Source: Deltaproteobacteria bacterium
GTDB lineage: Bacteria; Desulfobacterota; Desulfobacteria; Desulfobacterales; Desulfatirhabdiaceae
NCBI GenBank assembly: GCA_016219185.1
Contig: JACRBZ010000078.1
Coordinates: 68,810-132,809 of the forward strand
Direction: 5' to 3'
Length of the DNA stretch: 64,000 nucleotides
Below are positions 17,389 through 26,875 of this stretch, piece after piece; within the stretch, counting starts at the first letter, position 1, and the number at the start of each line of letters is the position of its first letter. The notes under the pieces were generated by a model. That model searched no databases. It was not told where the DNA came from and worked only from the letters and a program-made list of their open reading frames with translations. The position numbers and the translations under genes were made by a program.

Positions 17389-18465
17389 TCACATCCCCCA
17401 TACCGTGATGACTTGTTCATGATAGTTTTTCTCCTGAACAAAAATCTTTTCTTCCCGGGACTTTTGGGGGCTTCTGTCAAAAATCACCAGATGGCCTTCA
17501 TCCGTCCGGCATCGATCCATGTATTCCCGGGTTTGCATCAGTCCTTGTTCCACTGTTTTATCCAGCGACTTATATAATATTTTCAGCTCGATCACCATCC
17601 GCTGGGTTTTAACCGGATGGCGGATGGCAGTGGACAGACGCCCTCCGTCATCCGTCGGTTGTTCACTTTCCTCTGCCCTCTGTTCTTTAGATGGCCATAT
17701 CACCAGCAGATCCGTTCGCATCCGGCCCAGCCCGTATTCCCGCTCGATCCGGCCGCCGCTGTTGACAATCCGCTGTAAAAACGCCTGAAGCAGCAGTTGC
17801 GGTCCGGCCTCTTTGTAGTCGAATCGCTCTATCCAGTGCTCCGAATGCTCCCTGAAAAATTCCTGAAACGAGGAAAGCAGTTTTTTCAGGTCCAGGGTTC
17901 CATCTCTTTGAACATACCACAAGGTTTGTTCTGTCATGCCGGACTGGATATCCCACACCAGCTCACGGGGAATGATTTCCTGATACAAGCGGTTGGCCAG
18001 CCGGATTTCACCGTTTCGTTCCTGCCGGATCAACCCCAGGTCCACGACATAACCCACATCATCTCTTTGAAAGGATTGGGTCAGCAGCCTTCCTTCCAGC
18101 ATGGGACCAATCACCCGCCGGACCCTGTTTTCCTGAAGCTTGTCCATGAGCTGATCCAGATGGGTTTCCCTTCGAAGGATCAGGTTTTCCTTAGCCTGAT
18201 AAATCATTTCCGGGCTGATGGGTGTGGATCTGTTTTTGCCTTTTTCGATATCAAAGCAAACCTCATATCCCAGAGCATTTACCACCCAGGGTTGACCGGT
18301 TGAATATTCCCAGGCGACTTCCAGGGCTTCAGGGGTAAATACCTGGCCCGTTTCCACAGTATGCTGGCCATAGAGCGCCTCCATTTCAATCCGGGTAAAA
18401 TCTCCCAGACGAAGTGATTTGGCTTTGATATTAAAAGCGCTGTTGCCGGTAAGGTTTGGTTCGGA
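17389..18465 (-). pseudogene. 5'-truncated copy of the AAA-PD-(D/E)XK gene
   Basis: The minus-strand frame is open from 18465 to the stop at 17389 and matches the intact 14226 gene from its residue ~200 on: AFNIKAKSLRLGDFT here against AFNVKAKSLRMGDFT there, then TGQPWVVNALGYE, SPEMI, RVRRVIGPMLEG and RTDLLVIW ... VIELK. The P-loop half is missing: upstream of 18465 a TGA follows and no Walker motif can be found up to lpxH. An ATG at 18384 would still allow a 331-residue product carrying the winged-helix and nuclease parts. The divergence from the other copy is large, so it is an old paralogue, not a recent duplicate. Confidence 0.8.
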
Positions 18466-18610
18466 TCAGGAAATGCTGTTGTCGATGATTTTACATTGAC
18501 ATTACTGCTAAAAAGATATTGAAGGCAATGTATCGGAGATACGTTCCGCATTGCCGCCATATTATATGATATATCTTTTTCCAAAACAATAAATTGGTAC
18601 GGGTTGTGAC

Positions 18611-19384
18611 ATGACGAAAGAAGCCGCTTATTTTATTTCAGACGCCCATCTGGGCGCAACAGCTCCTGACGCCGAAGAAAGGGAAGCCAGACTGATTGAT
18701 TTCCTTGAAAATATTACGGATAAAGCCAGCCACTTATTTATCATGGGGGATTTGTTCGATTTCTGGATCGAATACACGCATGCCATTCGTCCGGATTATT
18801 TTTATGTTCTGTATGAGCTCAGACGGCTGAAAAAAAAAGGCGTCGAAATTCATTATCTGGCGGGAAATCATGATTTTGCGCTGGGGGCATTTCTGTCTGA
18901 AAAACTTGGCGTTGCGGTTCATCCGTCGGGATGCCTGAATGTCAGGCTTCAGGGAAAAACCCTTTTTTTGAGTCATGGAGATGGGCTGATGCCTTCGGAC
19001 CGCGGCTATCGGGTTCTGAAAAAAATCCTGCGAAATCCCCTGTGCCAGAGAATCTATAAGCTCCTTCATCCCGATTGGGGCATTCCCCTGGCAGAGGGGT
19101 TTTCACGGACCAGCAGAGATCAGATCAACTTCAGGTCCCGGGAAAGTGAGCGCAGTGCATATCGTCAGGTAGCCGAAAACATGTTGAAAGCAGGATCGGA
19201 TATCGTTGTTTTCGGCCATACCCATTATCCGGAGATTCGTTCCTGGAACGGCAAAATTTATTGCAATACCGGAGACTGGATTCAGCATTTTACGTATGCC
19301 GTGCTGGAAAACGGAGAAATCCGCCTTGAAAAATACGGATCAGATGATCCGCCTTTTGACGTGCTACCGTTTCCCGCGTATTAA
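18611..19384 (+). CDS. lpxH: LpxH-like UDP-2,3-diacylglucosamine diphosphatase
   Basis: 257 residues of a calcineurin-type metallophosphatase. The metal-ligand motifs are in order: DAHLG (~12-16), GDLFDFW (~44-50), GNHD (~81-84), SHGD and GHTH (~205). The GDLFDFW and SDRGYR features fit LpxH, which cuts UDP-2,3-diacylglucosamine to lipid X on the cytoplasmic face of the inner membrane during lipid A synthesis. Its presence argues for an LPS-bearing cell. The start ATG 18611 follows GGGTTGTGAC. Other lipid A genes are not nearby. Its last 21 bases overlap the end of the convergent GH17-like gene. Another metallophosphatase function cannot be excluded. Confidence 0.75.
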   Translation: MTKEAAYFISDAHLGATAPDAEEREARLIDFLENITDKASHLFIMGDLFDFWIEYTHAIRPDYFYVLYELRRLKKKGVEIHYLAGNHDFALGAFLSEKLGVAVHPSGCLNVRLQGKTLFLSHGDGLMPSDRGYRVLKKILRNPLCQRIYKLLHPDWGIPLAEGFSRTSRDQINFRSRESERSAYRQVAENMLKAGSDIVVFGHTHYPEIRSWNGKIYCNTGDWIQHFTYAVLENGEIRLEKYGSDDPPFDVLPFPAY

Positions 19385-20317
19385 ACGGATGGCATTCACC
19401 ACGGGCTTTGATTTCCCGCCCACTGTAAAAAATCCCCAATATGCTTCCTGGACATGTTCACTTCCCGGAAAATATCCTTTGGTGACCGCAGGCTTCCAGG
19501 GCGCGTCAAAGGCCTCAAAGCAGGAAACGGCCCTGGTTTCCGAAGCTCCGGACTGTTTCAGTATTTCGGACCAGAATGCGCTTTGATATTCCTCGGTAAA
19601 CCCCGTCGAAACGGGCCCTGACGGAAGCCCGGTTTCTTTGACGATAAGGGGCTTTGGATACTGGGATTGCAGTTTGCTTGCCACATTCAGGACAAAGGCG
19701 GCGGCATTTTTGGCATCCGATGGGTTAAACCATTTTTCGAATGTGGGATGGATGTTGGGAAGAAGCAGATCCATTTTATTGAAGAAATCGAAATATTCCG
19801 GCTTGAGATAAAGGAAAAATGGCTCTGAGGTGGTCAGGGAAACGAACGGAACCTCCTTTCTGATGCGAAGGATTGTTTTTTCAACATCCGAAGGGCTATA
19901 ATGCCCGGCGTAAATGCCCTCGTTTCCAACCGAAATGGAAATGATCAGTTTGGGGTGTTTTTTTGCCAGACGAATGGCGTTCCGGATTTCGACTTCGGAT
20001 TTCGGATCCCAGATTCCGACAATGATGGCCAGATATCCGAGTTTTTCAGCAGCCGCCGGGACATGATCGAGACCGCTCCCGCAGGAATAGGTGATGAGGC
20101 TGTCAAAATCAGGGCGAAGCAGTTTCAGATCCTCTGTTATGCCCTCCTTGGATGCGGATTGCGTCTGCCCGCTGACCACTGAAAAGCTTCGCGGGGTGTA
20201 GGACATGAACCGGGCCTTTTTTATTACAGCGCCCAAATCTGGCGTGGCTGCATCCGCAGCCGTCATGACCCACGGGGACAGCAGCATTAGCCATAAGATA
20301 CACCGGAATGTTTTCAT
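19364..20317 (-). CDS. Exported GH17-like glycoside hydrolase
   Basis: 317 residues starting at ATG 20317, with AAGGAA nine bases upstream. The first ~24 residues (MKTF, hydrophobic core, then TAADAA) form a signal peptide. The mature part resembles family 17 beta-glucanases (clan A TIM barrel): the acid/base Glu is in SVGNE (E133) and the nucleophile in KETGLPS (E228). Such enzymes hydrolyse or transfer beta-1,3-glucan chains in the periplasm or outside the cell, for instance osmoregulated glucans. The longer frame opening at 20413 would bury the signal peptide. It overlaps the 3' end of lpxH by 21 bases in the convergent sense. Confidence 0.8.
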   Translation of the reverse strand: MKTFRCILWLMLLSPWVMTAADAATPDLGAVIKKARFMSYTPRSFSVVSGQTQSASKEGITEDLKLLRPDFDSLITYSCGSGLDHVPAAAEKLGYLAIIVGIWDPKSEVEIRNAIRLAKKHPKLIISISVGNEGIYAGHYSPSDVEKTILRIRKEVPFVSLTTSEPFFLYLKPEYFDFFNKMDLLLPNIHPTFEKWFNPSDAKNAAAFVLNVASKLQSQYPKPLIVKETGLPSGPVSTGFTEEYQSAFWSEILKQSGASETRAVSCFEAFDAPWKPAVTKGYFPGSEHVQEAYWGFFTVGGKSKPVVNAIRLIRGKR

Positions 20318-20397
20318 CAAAATTTCCTTATTCCAATTTGCATTCAAAATGATATTCCAGCAAGCATTCTGGCTGAGACCGCGAAAGCGAACTGGAA

Positions 20398-21621
20398 TTA
20401 CCATACTCTGCAAATCAGGCCTTTTAGATACGTTCCTTCCGGAAATGCAAGGGCCGTTGGGTGATCGGATGCCTGATAGAGCCTGCGAACGATCTGTCCG
20501 TCTCGGCCGGCATCCCTTGTCGCATCAGCCACGATTTTTTGAAACAGATCCGGCGGCATCAGTCCCGAGCAGGAAAAAGTGATCAGAATTCCGCCGGGGT
20601 TCAGAAGCTTTGCGGCCAGAAGGTTGATGTCCTTGTATCCCCTGCAGGCCTTGGGTATCTGGCTCTGGGATTCGGCAAACTTGGGCGGATCCAGAATGAT
20701 CACATCAAAACTGCGCCGGCTGTCCCGGAAACGGCGAAGGGTGTGAAACACATCCTCGGGCAGGTTCTGCATACGGGCGGAATCCAGTCCGTTCAGCTCG
20801 ACATTTTCCCTGGCCAGGTCCAGAAGGGCGGAGGATGTTTCAATGTTGGTGATGTTTTCAGCACCCGCGGCCAGCGCAGCCACGCCGAAAGCACCGGTAT
20901 AGGCAAAGCAGTTCAGTACCTCGGCCCCTTTGCAGAATTCCGGGATCATGGCGCGGTTTTCACGCTGATCCAGGTAAAAACCCGTCTTATGCCCTCTCAT
21001 GGAATCCACCCGGAATCGGAGATTGCCTTCCTGAATCTGGATCCGCTCCGGAGGACAGTCGCCGCTGAGAACCCCGGTGGCCGGAAAAAGGCCTTCCTTT
21101 TCACGAACCGCCACATCCGAGCGTTCGTAAATGCCCTTGCAGGGACCGTTTTCCAGTACTCCGGGGAACAGAGTACTGGAAAACTGTTCTTCCAATATCC
21201 GCACAATATCGGTTTTCCAGCGCTCCGCGCCTGCGGAAAGAAACTGGCACACCAGATAATCACCGTATTTATCAACGGTAATGCCGGGAAGCCCGTCGGA
21301 TTCGGCATGAATCAGCCTGCATGCCGAAAAATCCTGGCGGGTTCCCGGAAGCGTTCTGGCCAGTATCGCCCGTGAAATCCGGTTTCGGAAAAAGCCGATC
21401 GAGATTTCCTCGTCCTGAATAAATGACCAGATCCGTACGGCAATCTGAGAATGCGGGGAAAAAGCGCCTTTTGCCAGCCAGGTTTCGTTTGCCGATACGA
21501 CATCAACGGTTTGACCCGAATCCATCTGTCCGCTGATCGCATCGATGGCACCTGAAAAGACCCAGGGGTGGCGGTTGAGAAGGGATTTATCCCGGCCGGT
21601 TTTTAATCGAATGGTTGGCAT
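20398..21621 (-). CDS. rlmI: RlmI-like 23S rRNA (cytosine-C5) methyltransferase
   Basis: 407 residues. An N-terminal PUA domain (1-~75, with RHPWVFSGAID) and an EEHUD-like middle precede a Rossmann methyltransferase: VLNCFAYTGAFGVAALAAGA binds S-adenosylmethionine and DVIILDPPKF is motif IV. SFSCSG supplies the catalytic Cys seen in m5C enzymes. The length and order match E. coli RlmI, which methylates C1962 of 23S rRNA. Close paralogues methylate other bases, so the exact target is inferred. It lies downstream of mtaB, separated by a block of 8-base repeats, and no clear ribosome-binding site is visible before ATG 21621. Confidence 0.88.
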   Translation of the reverse strand: MPTIRLKTGRDKSLLNRHPWVFSGAIDAISGQMDSGQTVDVVSANETWLAKGAFSPHSQIAVRIWSFIQDEEISIGFFRNRISRAILARTLPGTRQDFSACRLIHAESDGLPGITVDKYGDYLVCQFLSAGAERWKTDIVRILEEQFSSTLFPGVLENGPCKGIYERSDVAVREKEGLFPATGVLSGDCPPERIQIQEGNLRFRVDSMRGHKTGFYLDQRENRAMIPEFCKGAEVLNCFAYTGAFGVAALAAGAENITNIETSSALLDLARENVELNGLDSARMQNLPEDVFHTLRRFRDSRRSFDVIILDPPKFAESQSQIPKACRGYKDINLLAAKLLNPGGILITFSCSGLMPPDLFQKIVADATRDAGRDGQIVRRLYQASDHPTALAFPEGTYLKGLICRVW

Positions 21622-21642
21622 GTTTCACGGAAAGGGGTTAAA

Positions 21643-21698
21643 TGGGTGAATGGGTGAATAGGTGAATAGGTGAATGGGTGAATGGGTGAATGGGTGAA
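21643..21698. repeat. Seven 8-bp tandem repeats (TGGGTGAA)
   Basis: Seven consecutive copies of TGGGTGAA, two of them with TAGGTGAA, followed by a degenerate unit. They lie between the end of mtaB (21740) and the start of rlmI (21621). A non-coding repeat of this type is prone to copy-number change, and being only 22 bases from the rlmI start it could affect translation or leader length. Confidence 0.95.
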
Positions 21699-21739
21699 TG
21701 GGGTTGAAGGTCGGGTTCCCTTAACCTGCGGAAATGGGG

Positions 21740-23059
21740 TTAGGATACGCATTGAATTTCACCGAACATGGCGGTTTCACCTTGCATGCGAATGATCCGG
21801 GCCTTTGTTAGCGTGTTTCTGAGATGATCCTGGCCTTCAACCATTACCGGGATGTAATTGGACGTCAGGCCCTTTAAGAGGCCGGTGGCGTCGTCGCGAG
21901 CGCCTTCGATCAGGATTTCCACTTCCTTTCCGATGTGGCTGCGATAAAAGCATTTTTTTTTGGCCCTGCCAAGAGCCCTGAGGGCGCTGCACCGGGCCTT
22001 GACGATTGCATGGGAAATCTGATCCGAAAAGCCGTATGCCGGTGTGCCTTTTCTGGGTGAAAATGGAAATACGTGCAGATAGGTTATGGGAAGCGCTTCT
22101 ATCAGGGAAACCGTTTGATCAAAAGCGGCATCGCTTTCACCGGGGAATCCGACCAGGATATCCGCGCCGATGGCGGCATCCGGGATCCGGTCGTGGATTT
22201 TGCATACGAGATCGTAAAACATCTCCCGTGTATAAGGCCGGTTCATGCGCTTTAACACATCATTGTCGCCGCTTTGAAGCGGAATATGAAAATGATGGCA
22301 GAATACACGGGAACCTGCAACCATTTCGATCAATGCATCGGAAACTTCGGTGGGTTCAATGGAGCTGATGCGAACTCGCTCCATCAGGCCGGCGTTTTCG
22401 AGGGCAGCCAAGAGGTCTGTCAGGCAGGTTTCGGGTTTCAGATCCAGGCCGTAGTGGCCGATATGAATTCCGGTCAGAACGATTTCATGAATGCCGTCTG
22501 CTTTCAGTCCGCGAATGGATTCCAGCACGGATTCCACGGGAAGGCTTCGGCTTCTGCCCCGTGCATAGGGCACAATGCAGTAGGCGCAGAAGGCATTGCA
22601 GCCATCCTGGATTTTTAAAAATGGCCGGGTGCGCCCCTGGCTCCTTTGCAGGCTGAAGTCGAAAAGAGCGGAAGCGCCGGGGCTCGGATGCGTCGGCTTT
22701 CCGGTGCTTCGGTGTGTCGGTGCTTCGGTCAGGAATACTTTTTCCGGAATCCTGGACTTTTCCTCATGACCGATAATGTCATGGACTCCTGCGATACCTC
22801 GAATGGCTTCGGGTTCGGTCTGGGCATAGCATCCGGTAACCAGAATTCTGGCTCCGGGGTTGGCGCGAATGACCTGGCGAATGGCCTGCCGGGATTGCAT
22901 GGAGGCTTTCTGCGTAACGGTGCAGGTGTTGATGATGCATAGATCAGCCTCATCCTCGCCGGCCGGCAGATACCCCTGGTTGACGAGCGCCTGCTCCAGG
23001 GTTTCGGATTCAAATTGATTGACCTTACACCCCAGGGTTTTTATCGAAAATGTCGTCAT
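21740..23059 (-). CDS. mtaB: tRNA N6-threonylcarbamoyladenosine methylthiotransferase
   Basis: 439 residues with the three-domain layout of MiaB-type enzymes. The N-terminal UPF0004 domain carries C11, C46 and C77 for one [4Fe-4S] cluster. The radical SAM core has C154-x3-C158-x2-C161 (DGCNAFCAYC) for the other. A C-terminal TRAM domain (~375-435) binds RNA. The start MTTFSIKTLGCKVNQ is typical of MtaB (YqeV), which converts t6A37 to ms2t6A37 in tRNAs reading ANN codons. It overlaps purQ by 4 bases (ATGA), so it is translated from the purL-purQ transcript. Confidence 0.92.
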   Translation of the reverse strand: MTTFSIKTLGCKVNQFESETLEQALVNQGYLPAGEDEADLCIINTCTVTQKASMQSRQAIRQVIRANPGARILVTGCYAQTEPEAIRGIAGVHDIIGHEEKSRIPEKVFLTEAPTHRSTGKPTHPSPGASALFDFSLQRSQGRTRPFLKIQDGCNAFCAYCIVPYARGRSRSLPVESVLESIRGLKADGIHEIVLTGIHIGHYGLDLKPETCLTDLLAALENAGLMERVRISSIEPTEVSDALIEMVAGSRVFCHHFHIPLQSGDNDVLKRMNRPYTREMFYDLVCKIHDRIPDAAIGADILVGFPGESDAAFDQTVSLIEALPITYLHVFPFSPRKGTPAYGFSDQISHAIVKARCSALRALGRAKKKCFYRSHIGKEVEILIEGARDDATGLLKGLTSNYIPVMVEGQDHLRNTLTKARIIRMQGETAMFGEIQCVS

Positions 23060-23874
23060 CGGGATCGAATGAAATTGACGGCGTTTTCAAGAATGCGGAT
23101 TCCCGGCGTTACGCCGGGAGCGGTATTGATGCCATTTCGTCGATTCATCTCCCGGGTTCGGGTCCAGTCCGGATGATTGGTGAAATGGTGATAGCCTTCA
23201 GGATGCGGCATGAGGCCGAAAATTCTTCCCGTGGGATCGCAGATCCCTGCAATATCCCGGACCGATCCATTGGGGTTATGGGGGAAATCGCCGTTTGCCG
23301 GCGTGCCGTCCGGCAGGCAATAGCGCAGTGCGATCTGATGGTTTTCCTCAAGCCTGTCGATGACGGCAGGGTCTGCGTAGAATTTTCCCTCGCCGTGGCG
23401 GACCGGGAGTTCAAGCCCATCCATTCCTTTTGTAAACACACAGGGGGAGTCGGGGGTTGCCTTGAGAGAAACCCACTGGTCTCTGAAATTGCCGCAGTCG
23501 TTGGAGGTGAGGGCAACCGAACGCTTACGGTAATCCCCGTCGAAGCCGGGAAGCAGACCGAGATTCACCAGGGTCTGGAATCCATTACAGATACCGATGA
23601 CCAGATTTCCCTTGTCGATAAACTCCAGAAGCTGTCCGCCGATATGGGTTCCGAGCCGGACCGCGTGAATGACGCCTGCGCCGTGGTCATCTCCCCAACT
23701 GAAACCGCCGCCAAAAACCAGGACCTGATAGGATTCCAGTCGAACGGATCCGTCCACCAGGGAATTGATGTGAATCCGGGTGGGGTTGGCGCCGGCAAGC
23801 TCGAAGGCATGAGCGGTCTCGAGATCGCAGTTGAGTCCATAGCCGGTTTGAATCAGAACATTCACTTTGCTCAT
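23056..23874 (-). CDS. purQ: FGAM synthase, glutaminase subunit
   Basis: 272 residues of class I glutamine amidotransferase. The nucleophile is C96 in LVIGICNGFQ, and the His-Glu pair lies in MPHPEGYHHF near the C-terminus. It delivers ammonia to PurL, which makes formylglycinamidine ribonucleotide, the fourth step of purine synthesis. It overlaps purL by 4 bases upstream and mtaB by 4 bases downstream. At 272 residues it is longer than the ~225 of Bacillus PurQ, like the variant that accompanies PurS-PurL fusions. Confidence 0.95.
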   Translation of the reverse strand: MSKVNVLIQTGYGLNCDLETAHAFELAGANPTRIHINSLVDGSVRLESYQVLVFGGGFSWGDDHGAGVIHAVRLGTHIGGQLLEFIDKGNLVIGICNGFQTLVNLGLLPGFDGDYRKRSVALTSNDCGNFRDQWVSLKATPDSPCVFTKGMDGLELPVRHGEGKFYADPAVIDRLEENHQIALRYCLPDGTPANGDFPHNPNGSVRDIAGICDPTGRIFGLMPHPEGYHHFTNHPDWTRTREMNRRNGINTAPGVTPGIRILENAVNFIRSR

Positions 23875-26870
23875 ATCAACGCTCCAAAAGGCTTTTTCCA
23901 GGCAGTTTTCAGCTCGGCAATCGAAACGCGCAGCAGCGGATCTCCGGATCCGCCTTGGATTTCAAGACCGCCGGCTTCATCCGTGGTTTTACCGATGCAG
24001 GCAAAAGCGTGTCCGGACATCAGCGCTTCAAACGCCTGTGCATTGTCCGCGGATACGGTGACAATGAAGCGGCCCGCGGATTCCGAGAACAGGGCCTGAT
24101 CGTCTCTTAAGGGTTCTTCAAGCGGTACATGGGAAAGATCAATGCTCATGCCCAGATTGCCGGCCATGGCCACAAGCGCCAGATGAATTCCCAGTCCCCC
24201 GCCGTAGATGCCGTGGCAGGAAGCAACCAGGCGGTTTTCAATGGCACTGGAAAGCGCCCGGTACATCGGGATGAAGTGATCGGCAAATACCCGGGGAACA
24301 TTCAGTCCCACATATCCGAGATGATCATAGTATTCGGATCCGCCCAGCTCGTTTCGCGTCAGGCCCAGTACATAGATCCGGTCGCCCGCTGCCTTGGGAT
24401 CCAGGGTCACGCACCGGGTGATATCGGAAATGATGGTGGTTGCTGAAAACTGAAGGGTTTCAAGGGCCGAGACCTTGTGGGTTTCGCCGTATTTGCCGGC
24501 AAGATGCCCGTCCACATACATACTGTCTTTGCCAGAGAGAAGCGGAATTTCGTAGGCCAGACACATCTCTTTCAGGGCCAGGCAGGAGCGTACGAGTTGG
24601 GCTGCTTTCAGGCGTCCGTCCGGATTGTTCACCGGGTGATATTGAATGCTGGGCCAGCAGAAATTGTCCACCCCGCCGATCTGGTCCAGGTCTCCGCCCA
24701 CGGAAATGAGTCTTCGAACCGCCTCGTCAATGGTGCAGGTTGTCATGGCATGGGCGTCGATCCGTGAATACAGGGGAAGCAGGGCCTGGGTAAAGACGAT
24801 TCCGCGCTCGGATTTTAACACCGGGCGGATAACGGACGCGTCGCTGCCAATGTCCCGGTCTTTTCCCACAAGGGGCTTGATGACGCTCGACCCCTGCACT
24901 TCGTGATCATACTGGCGGGTGATCCATTCCTTGGAACAGAGATTGGGCCGGGACAGCATGTCCAGAAGCAAGGAGCGATAGTCGCGGGGTTCTTTGAGAA
25001 CGGGCTCAAAGCATCCCCGGTTTTCCGGACTCTGCCAGTCGGCTTCGAATTCCCACTGGGGGAATCCGGATGACAGCAGATCCAGGTCGATCCAGGCACA
25101 GGTTTTGCCCTCATAGGTAATGTGCAACTTGCCGGAATCGGTATATTCTCCGATCACGGTGCTTTCCACGGCATGCTTGCGGGAAAGGGACATGAATGCG
25201 TCCAGGTGCTCGGGTTTTATGGCAAGGGTCATGCGTTCCTGGGATTCGGAAATCCAGATTTCCCACTGATCCAGGCCCTCATATTTCAGCGGGACTTTCT
25301 CGAGCTGAATGGTGCATCCGTTGGAAAACCGCGCGGATTCACCGATGGAGGATGAAAGCCCGCCGCCGCCGTTATCCGTGATGAACTGGATCAAACCCGA
25401 ATCCCTGGCTTCAAGCAGAAAATCATGCATTTTTTTCTGGGTGTAGGGATCGCCGATCTGGACATGGCCGGCCGGCGTGTGCTGCGAGAAAACTTCCGAG
25501 GATGCCGTGACGCCGTGAATGCCGTCTTTTCCCACCCTGCCGCCGCACATGATGACCAGATCGCCGGGAGAGGTTTTTTTGTCCTCAGCGGGAAGTCCGT
25601 CGATTTTGGCGGGCATGATGCCAAGAGCGGTGACAAAAACCAGGCATTTTCCCATATACCCGGGATGAAACAGGGTCTGGCCGAAGGTGGTGGGAATGCC
25701 GCTTTTGTTTCCGCCGTCCCGGACCCCCTCGACGATGCCGTCCAGGAGTCTTCTGGGATGGAGCCGGGGTTTCAGGTTTCCGGAATAATCCCTGGGTCCC
25801 ACGCAGAAGCCGTAGCTTCCCATGATCAGGCGCGCGCCTTTGCCGGTGCCCATCGGATCGCGGTATACTCCCACGATTCCCGTGATGGCGCCGCCGTAGG
25901 CTTCCATGTTGGAGGGCGAGTTATGCGTCTCTCCGGTGATGACATAATAATGGTCGTCATCAAAACGGGCGGCTCCGGCATTGTCCCACAGGACCGATAT
26001 CACCCGGGGCTTTTGCGCTTTAAGCGCCAGGGTCGGGGCTTCGATGCAGGTCTTGAACAGGTTGTTGACGGTCACGCTGTCTCCGGTGTCGAGATTCCGA
26101 TACCGGAAAAGGCCCCTGAAGGTATTGTGGTTGCAATGGTCGCTTCTGGCCTGGGAAAGATATTCCAGTTCGATGTCGGTGGGATCGGAAAGCCCCCATT
26201 TTTTTCGATCCTGCCGAACCGACGGATCGAAAAAATACTGGCGGATGATGGGAATGTCATTGGGATTCAGGGCCAGATTCCGGGACAGGCTGACGGCCTC
26301 CAGGTTCCGGTCGCTGTCTACGGGAATGGCGGCGACAGCCGGGCTGTGGTCGAGCCTGACCCTGGGAATCATCATGCCGATGCCGTCGGCCGGATTCCAG
26401 CTTGATTTCGAGAAAATCCGCCACTGCTGGATAATGTCGTTTGCCAGAAGCTCTCCGCTAAGGGTGTTTGCCTGAACATCCGTCAGATCTTTGGCCTGAA
26501 TGCAGTACCGTTTTGAGGTGTATATCGCTTCCCCTGGTTTAAGCCGGATGCCGAGAACATCTTCAACAGCCTCGACAGCCGTGCTGCCGGCATTGTCCCG
26601 GACGCCTGGCCTGAACCCCACCCAGATGGTCCAGTCGAAATCGAGGGCAAGGGGGGTAAAGGCGGAAACCTGCGTCACCGGATTGGTAAAGATCTCGGTC
26701 TGAATCCGGGTAAGTTGATCGGGCGTCAATGCCGCATCGATCGTAATCACCTGGATGGTCCGGACAGCATCCAGGCGGATGCCGAAATAGTTCTGAGCCT
26801 TGTTGCGGATCCCGTTGCCTTCGGGGTCGAACAAGCCGGGTTTTAGCGTGATCTCAAGTCGGTGGGGCAT
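23871..26870 (-). CDS. purL: FGAM synthase: PurS-PurS-PurL fusion
   Basis: 999 residues. The first ~165 residues contain two PurS-like units in tandem: HRLEITLKPGLFDPEGNGI (~3-22) and WTIWVGFRPGVRDNAGST (~81-98), each with the PurS pattern of strand, turn, helix. The rest is a PurL core with two AIRS-type halves: GETHNSPS near ~325 and LSGKDS near ~790 are nucleotide- and metal-binding signatures. In Bacillus, PurS is a free dimer that docks PurQ to PurL; here the pair of copies appears built in. It uses ATP and ammonia from PurQ to make FGAM. It begins 5 bases after rseP's stop on the same strand. Confidence 0.93.
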   Translation of the reverse strand: MPHRLEITLKPGLFDPEGNGIRNKAQNYFGIRLDAVRTIQVITIDAALTPDQLTRIQTEIFTNPVTQVSAFTPLALDFDWTIWVGFRPGVRDNAGSTAVEAVEDVLGIRLKPGEAIYTSKRYCIQAKDLTDVQANTLSGELLANDIIQQWRIFSKSSWNPADGIGMMIPRVRLDHSPAVAAIPVDSDRNLEAVSLSRNLALNPNDIPIIRQYFFDPSVRQDRKKWGLSDPTDIELEYLSQARSDHCNHNTFRGLFRYRNLDTGDSVTVNNLFKTCIEAPTLALKAQKPRVISVLWDNAGAARFDDDHYYVITGETHNSPSNMEAYGGAITGIVGVYRDPMGTGKGARLIMGSYGFCVGPRDYSGNLKPRLHPRRLLDGIVEGVRDGGNKSGIPTTFGQTLFHPGYMGKCLVFVTALGIMPAKIDGLPAEDKKTSPGDLVIMCGGRVGKDGIHGVTASSEVFSQHTPAGHVQIGDPYTQKKMHDFLLEARDSGLIQFITDNGGGGLSSSIGESARFSNGCTIQLEKVPLKYEGLDQWEIWISESQERMTLAIKPEHLDAFMSLSRKHAVESTVIGEYTDSGKLHITYEGKTCAWIDLDLLSSGFPQWEFEADWQSPENRGCFEPVLKEPRDYRSLLLDMLSRPNLCSKEWITRQYDHEVQGSSVIKPLVGKDRDIGSDASVIRPVLKSERGIVFTQALLPLYSRIDAHAMTTCTIDEAVRRLISVGGDLDQIGGVDNFCWPSIQYHPVNNPDGRLKAAQLVRSCLALKEMCLAYEIPLLSGKDSMYVDGHLAGKYGETHKVSALETLQFSATTIISDITRCVTLDPKAAGDRIYVLGLTRNELGGSEYYDHLGYVGLNVPRVFADHFIPMYRALSSAIENRLVASCHGIYGGGLGIHLALVAMAGNLGMSIDLSHVPLEEPLRDDQALFSESAGRFIVTVSADNAQAFEALMSGHAFACIGKTTDEAGGLEIQGGSGDPLLRVSIAELKTAWKKPFGALI

Positions 26871-26875
26871 ATTCT

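Noticed and set aside
18524..18555. Stem GGCAATG/CATTGCC upstream of lpxH as a riboswitch
   Set aside because: A short hairpin only, without the conserved core of any known riboswitch class.
21643..21698. Possible CRISPR-like repeats
   Set aside because: The units are 8 bases with no spacers, so they form a simple tandem repeat; no CRISPR array was found in the window.
25425..26405. 326-codon plus-strand frame
   Set aside because: Antisense shadow of purL; no ribosome-binding site, no domain.
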